This document shows, in pieces, positions 59,876-64,000 of a stretch of DNA of 64,000 nt (the first letter of the stretch is position 1; every line of letters starts with the position of its first letter). Origin of the DNA: Prochlorococcus sp. MIT 1300 (lineage in GTDB: Bacteria; Cyanobacteriota; Cyanobacteriia; PCC-6307; Cyanobiaceae); NCBI RefSeq assembly GCF_034092375.1, contig NZ_CP139302.1:434001-498000 (forward strand), written 5' to 3'. The notes beneath the pieces were generated by a model. It was not told the DNA's origin, searched no databases, and saw nothing but the letters and a program-made list of their open reading frames with translations. Made by a program: the position numbers and the translations under genes.

Positions 59876-60771
59876 TTAAATGATTCTTGGTTTGTACTAC
59901 TGATACCACCTTTAGGAGGAGGTGTAGCAGACTCTAGAGAACTAGTTGAATTTAGCTGGAGATTTGGAGAATTCTTGTTAGACGAAGATCCTGATGTGGT
60001 CTCAATCAACTCTTTCAAAAGATCCAACAACCTACTACTAGTAATAGGCCGTTCAAGTTTTCCCTGATTGGCTAAAGACAAGGTCCCCGTCTCCTCAGAA
60101 ACAACAACACAAATACACCTATCAAACCTTTCGGTTATTCCTAGAGCTGCCAAATGCCTAGTGCCATATCGACTGATGCCTTGCCTAGACAAAGGCAAAA
60201 TCACTCCTGCTGAAATAATGCGATTACCTTTGACCAGAACTGCTCCATCATGAAGTGGTGTATCTGATGCAAAAAGATTGAGCAACAACTCACTGCTTAA
60301 CTGAGCATCAATATCAACACCCGGATAAAGAAAGTCCTCAGGACGCAAATCACTACCCATATCAACAACTACCAATGCTCCTCTTCGACTTTGAGAAAGG
60401 CGTCCTGCGGCCTCAGTCAACTGAGAAACAGTGCTTTCCGAGGCAATAAATTCATTTTGAGGCTTACCAAAAAGAACAGCTAAGCGACCAGTACCTAACA
60501 ATTCCATCAGTCGTCTTAACTCCCCCTGCCATAGAATTGCCAAAGACAATGAACAGGCAAGAACAAGAGCATCTATGAGCTTTGAGGTCAGAGGCAGGCT
60601 TTGAGATTTCTGAACAAACCAAGCAAGTGAAACAAGAAATAAATATCCCCTTAGAAGCCAAAGTGTTCGTTGTTCCTTGACCCTTGAAAAAAGAAGAACA
60701 CCAAGGCCCGATGCCAGTAAAACGTCAATTAAAAGGCGAGGATCTAAGAGCTCCCTCAAATTCACTCGCAA
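59872..60771 (-). CDS. dacA: diadenylate cyclase (CdaA/DacA type)
   Basis: The 299-aa product has an N-terminal part with three hydrophobic helices ([20 protein letters not shown] and on). The DAC domain carries [20 protein letters not shown] (DGA motif) and [20 protein letters not shown] (RHR-type motif). It makes c-di-AMP at the membrane, which controls osmotic and potassium balance. A Ser/Thr-rich tail ([22 protein letters not shown]) follows. Operon with uppS and lysA. Confidence 0.94.
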   Translation of the reverse strand: MRVNLRELLDPRLLIDVLLASGLGVLLFSRVKEQRTLWLLRGYLFLVSLAWFVQKSQSLPLTSKLIDALVLACSLSLAILWQGELRRLMELLGTGRLAVLFGKPQNEFIASESTVSQLTEAAGRLSQSRRGALVVVDMGSDLRPEDFLYPGVDIDAQLSSELLLNLFASDTPLHDGAVLVKGNRIISAGVILPLSRQGISRYGTRHLAALGITERFDRCICVVVSEETGTLSLANQGKLERPITSSRLLDLLKELIETTSGSSSNKNSPNLQLNSTSSLESATPPPKGGISSTNQESFK

Positions 60772-60784
60772 GCCCCGGCCTGAC

Positions 60785-62146
60785 TTACTTTACAGCTCCG
60801 AAGCGCGAAGGTAAAACATCAAGCCTAATTAAGTCCTCTGGAACCTCTCTGCGTTGGACTAAATCCGATTGTCCATTTTGAACCATGACAGTTGCTGGCC
60901 GAGGAATCCTGTTGTAATTAGAACTCATTGAAGAGTTATATGCACCCGTTGAAAAAACCACCAAAACATCTCCACTTTTAGAAGGAGGCAACTCAAGTCT
61001 CTTGATCACAACATCTCCAGACTCACAATGCTTCCCAGCAATCGTAACCGTTTCAACTCCAGAAGCTAATGGTGCTTCTGCTAAGCAAGCGGTATAAAGA
61101 GATTGATAAGTAATCGGTCTGGGGTTATCACTCATCCCACCGTCAACAGAAAGGTAAGTACGAATACCAGGAATAACTTTTCGAGATCCCAACCTATACA
61201 GTGTTACGCCTGCAGTTGCTACAAGAGATCTTCCTGGCTCACAAATTAGACGGGGCAATTCAAGTTTTCTCTCCATACATGCTTCCTCAAGTGATCGAGA
61301 GATAACAGCAACCCATTCATCAATTGAAGGTGGATCATCTTCCTTTATATATCTAATACCAAGGCCACCTCCAACATTAAGGTCATCTACAGGGTGCCCA
61401 AAGTCTCTGGCAAGCTTTAATGCATCAGCTAAAACTACAGCCAAGTCTCTATGAGGCTGAAGTTCGAAAATCTGAGAGCCAATATGAGCATGAAGCCCTG
61501 TTAGACGAGCCCATGGAGCATTCTTAAGTCTTAGAAGAACCTCTTCAAATTGATCAGGGTCAAATCCAAACTTACTATCCAGATGACCAGTCTTTATATA
61601 TTCATGAGTATGACATTCAATACCAGGTGTAAGTCTCAACATCAATCTCGCAGGCTTAGACGAAACTATTTCCTCTAAGCAATCAAGATCATGATTATTG
61701 TCCACGACAACAGTTACATCATTATCGTATGCAAGCGAGAGCTCTTCGATAGACTTATTATTTCCATGTAAAAAAATATCTTCGCCTTTCACTCCACTTT
61801 CTAAAGCTGTAATTAATTCCCCTTCAGAGACTACATCTAAACCAAATCCCTCTGAAGAAACAAGTTTTGAAAGAACCAATGAGCTATTAGCCTTAGACGC
61901 GTATAAAGGTAAAGAACTCCCTTTATAGTGGTTCTTCAATGCCTTTATATAACCTCTACAAGTTGCTCTAAGAGTTAATTCGTCGAGTATATAAAGAGGA
62001 GTGCCGTAACGAGAGGCAAGGGTAGGCAGATCACAACCTCCTATAACTAAGGCACCCTCATCATTAATCTCTGTTGTAATAGGTGCAATATTACGATTAG
62101 GACTCAAATGATCAGAATTAGACTCATAAGGGGTTTTGCTTTTCAT
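60785..62146 (-). CDS. lysA: diaminopimelate decarboxylase
   Basis: The 453-aa product has YASKANSSLVLSKLVSSEGF (PLP Lys), DVVSEGELITALESGVKGED, HAHIGSQIFELQPHRDLAVV, LNVGGGLGIRY, ICEPGRSLVATAGVTLYRLG, and the C-terminal GKHCESGDVVIKRLELP and FSTGAYNSSMSSNYNRIPRP. It is the last step of lysine synthesis, PLP-dependent. Normal length. First gene of the minus-strand unit. Confidence 0.97.
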   Translation of the reverse strand: MKSKTPYESNSDHLSPNRNIAPITTEINDEGALVIGGCDLPTLASRYGTPLYILDELTLRATCRGYIKALKNHYKGSSLPLYASKANSSLVLSKLVSSEGFGLDVVSEGELITALESGVKGEDIFLHGNNKSIEELSLAYDNDVTVVVDNNHDLDCLEEIVSSKPARLMLRLTPGIECHTHEYIKTGHLDSKFGFDPDQFEEVLLRLKNAPWARLTGLHAHIGSQIFELQPHRDLAVVLADALKLARDFGHPVDDLNVGGGLGIRYIKEDDPPSIDEWVAVISRSLEEACMERKLELPRLICEPGRSLVATAGVTLYRLGSRKVIPGIRTYLSVDGGMSDNPRPITYQSLYTACLAEAPLASGVETVTIAGKHCESGDVVIKRLELPPSKSGDVLVVFSTGAYNSSMSSNYNRIPRPATVMVQNGQSDLVQRREVPEDLIRLDVLPSRFGAVK

Positions 62147-62208
62147 GAAAATAAAAGATTAGGTGGAAAACTTTGAGGATCAGCAAACCTTCTTAGAAGG
62201 CTACTGTA

Positions 62209-62697
62209 ATGAATCAAACTATTTTCCCACCCGACAGTGACTTACATCACGTTATCGAACTCAATATCTCCCACTTAGATTCGTGCATAGCTCTTGACAA
62301 GCTCGTCTTGCAAGGCTTTTGGAGTAAAAGTCATTGGGAAAAGGAGCTTATCGATCCTCAACGTCTTTGCATTGGGATTATTCAATACTCCAAACTGATT
62401 GCTATTGCATCTGGTTGGCTTGTGCTAAACGAAGTTCAACTAACATTGATTGAAGTGCATCCCAAATATCGAAGGAAGGGCTTTGGTCAATTAGTGCTCT
62501 CAGAACTCCTTTGCAGAGCCTATGAATTGGGAATTCGTTCGGCGACATTAGAGGTAGCTATAGATAACGAATCTGCAAAAGCTCTCTACCGAAAGTGTGG
62601 CTTTGAAATAGTTGGTCTCCGCCGGGGTTTCTACAAAAATGGAAAAGATGCCCTCATGCAAACAAAAAAAATGCCCACAGAGCCAAATAGTCCTTAG
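62209..62697 (+). CDS. rimI: ribosomal-protein-alanine N-acetyltransferase-like (RimI)
   Basis: The 162-aa product has the GNAT fold, with LTLIEVHPKYRRKGFGQLVL as the acetyl-CoA loop (RrkGfG) and SATLEVAIDNESAKALYRKC, GFEIVGLRRGFYKNGKDALM as the family end. Divergent from lysA. It acetylates protein N-termini; the ribosomal substrate is inferred from the family. Confidence 0.93.
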   Translation: MNQTIFPPDSDLHHVIELNISHLDSCIALDKLVLQGFWSKSHWEKELIDPQRLCIGIIQYSKLIAIASGWLVLNEVQLTLIEVHPKYRRKGFGQLVLSELLCRAYELGIRSATLEVAIDNESAKALYRKCGFEIVGLRRGFYKNGKDALMQTKKMPTEPNSP

Positions 62698-62880
62698 GAA
62701 CTTTGTAGTGGTTCGGATTACCGTCCTCAGAGAAGAAACAGTTTGCTGAAATAAAGGAATTTATTGTTAATTAGGAAGGCCCTTAGTTCCTGACAATAAA
62801 GGGATCAGGTGGAAAGATGAAAGACTCCACATTCGCCTACTAATCCTGATAGGTTAGTAGAGGTGCACGTGGCATAGACC

Positions 62881-64000
62881 ATGTTCGAGCGGTTTACAGA
62901 AAAGGCAATCAAGGTGATCATGCTTGCCCAAGAGGAGGCTCGTCGCCTAGGGCATAATTTTGTAGGCACCGAGCAAATTCTCCTTGGGCTTATAGGTGAG
63001 GGGACTGGGGTTGCCGCAAAAGTTCTCAAGTCGATGGGTGTCAACCTCAAGGATGCTCGGGTTGAAGTCGAGAAGATCATTGGACGTGGATCTGGCTTCG
63101 TAGCAGTTGAAATCCCATTTACACCACGTGCAAAAAGAGTATTAGAACTTTCATTAGAAGAAGCTCGTCAGCTAGGCCACAACTACATCGGTACCGAGCA
63201 TCTGTTATTAGGCCTTATACGAGAAGGTGAAGGAGTAGCAGCAAGAGTTCTAGAAAATCTTGGTGTTGACCTTGCCAAAGTAAGAACTCAAGTCATACGA
63301 ATGCTTGGTGAAACTGCTGAAGTAGCTGCAGGCGGCGGCGGCGGTGGAAAAGGGTCTATGAAAACTGCCACCCTTGATGAATTCGGCACAAACCTCACAC
63401 TTTTGGCTAGCGAGTCGAAATTAGATCCTGTTGTTGGAAGGCAAAATGAAATTGATCGAGTAATTCAGATTCTCGGAAGACGTACAAAAAACAACCCTGT
63501 ACTCATAGGAGAGCCTGGTGTAGGCAAGACAGCTATCGCCGAAGGACTAGCTCAAAGGATCCATCAAGGAGATATTCCCGATATTCTTGAAGAGAAACGA
63601 GTGCTTACTTTAGATATTGGGCTTCTGGTTGCAGGTACAAAATATAGAGGTGAGTTTGAAGAGCGCTTAAAAAAAATAATGGAAGAGATAAAAACAGCCG
63701 GTAATGTAATTCTAGTAATAGATGAAGTGCATACTCTTATAGGTGCAGGTGCTGCAGAAGGAGCAATAGATGCTGCAAATATTCTCAAACCTGCTCTTGC
63801 CAGAGGGGAGCTTCAGTGCATAGGTGCCACAACACTTGATGAATATAGAAAACATATAGAGAGGGATGCTGCGCTTGAAAGAAGATTCCAACCTGTAATG
63901 GTAGGAGAACCATCAATCGCAGATACCATTGAAATACTTAGGGGATTGAGAGAAAGATATGAACAGCATCACAGACTAAGGATTACCGATGAAGCACTAG
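62881..64000 (+). CDS. clpC: ATP-dependent Clp protease ATP-binding subunit ClpC, cut by window end
   Basis: The first 373 codons are present. The duplicated N-domain begins [40 protein letters not shown], and the second repeat [20 protein letters not shown]. After a Gly-rich linker ([11 protein letters not shown]) the D1 AAA domain starts with [20 protein letters not shown] (Walker A) and [20 protein letters not shown] (Walker B). ClpC unfolds substrates for ClpP and is essential in cyanobacteria. GGC codons in the linker form a second short repeat. Confidence 0.98.
   Translation, partial: MFERFTEKAIKVIMLAQEEARRLGHNFVGTEQILLGLIGEGTGVAAKVLKSMGVNLKDARVEVEKIIGRGSGFVAVEIPFTPRAKRVLELSLEEARQLGHNYIGTEHLLLGLIREGEGVAARVLENLGVDLAKVRTQVIRMLGETAEVAAGGGGGGKGSMKTATLDEFGTNLTLLASESKLDPVVGRQNEIDRVIQILGRRTKNNPVLIGEPGVGKTAIAEGLAQRIHQGDIPDILEEKRVLTLDIGLLVAGTKYRGEFEERLKKIMEEIKTAGNVILVIDEVHTLIGAGAAEGAIDAANILKPALARGELQCIGATTLDEYRKHIERDAALERRFQPVMVGEPSIADTIEILRGLRERYEQHHRLRITDEAL

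Noticed and set aside
1-64000. CRISPR array, rRNA operon or high-light-inducible (Hli) genes
   Set aside because: No regularly spaced short repeats, no rRNA sequence, and none of the small membrane proteins shows the chlorophyll-binding ExxNxRxAM-type motif.

Overview
The window looks like a piece of a low-light Prochlorococcus chromosome (AT-rich, SS120/MIT9211-like rather than the GC-rich MIT9313 type). This rests on gene content and order: trmFO, a crtH-like carotenoid isomerase, grxD-bolA, pdxJ-recC, recB-recD, recR-lipA, trhO-bioB-uppS-dacA-lysA and rimI-clpC, together with many very short membrane or acidic proteins of the kind restricted to marine picocyanobacteria (DUF1651, DUF3764, DUF2905, Nif11-like). 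The strain assignment is inference from recognition, not from a search.

Bases 1 to about 32,500 are an accessory island. It opens inside the 3' end of selO and closes just after a tRNA-Lys. Core genes resume at a PsbY-like gene (32,526) and trmFO. The island holds about 80 features, most under 120 codons. Many are single-pass membrane proteins in translationally coupled pairs or triplets. It is a patchwork of duplicated and decaying blocks. A DUF2905 block occurs intact at 13.1-13.8 kb and decayed at 2.2-2.75 kb. A block of tiny membrane and acidic proteins occurs at 9.27-9.64 kb (+), 12.0-12.4 kb (-) and 20.6-21.0 kb (-). A 333-bp sequence is almost perfectly repeated at 11.5 and 13.85 kb. 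Two free-standing IF2-N-like peptides sit at 11.85 and 20.05 kb. A trigger-factor N-domain gene at 9.7 kb has a frameshifted copy at 1.2 kb.

The mobile core is at 17.0-24.1 kb. It contains an intact tRNA-Pro(TGG) on the minus strand at 23,988-24,061, two 3'-half copies of that tRNA at 17,012 and 21,894, and a tyrosine recombinase at 17,214 next to the outer copy. This fits serial integration of tycheposon-like elements at a tRNA 3' end. The inner interval carries an SLH/OprB-type porin.

The most interesting functional unit is at 2.78-5.15 kb. A Zur-box-like palindrome is followed by a divergent COG0523-type P-loop protein lacking the usual metal motif, and by two calcineurin-fold phosphoesterase relatives whose metal ligands are altered or lost. 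I infer a zinc-related operon.

From 32.5 kb to the end the genes are tightly packed housekeeping genes: tRNA and carotenoid modification, an atypical response regulator, Grx4/BolA, the RecBCD exonuclease (split by an ICMT-like methyltransferase), a DEAD-box helicase and an RRM protein, an ABC exporter, a PsbP-like lipoprotein, RecR, lipoyl and biotin synthases, undecaprenyl diphosphate synthase, diadenylate cyclase, diaminopimelate decarboxylase and ClpC (cut by the window end).
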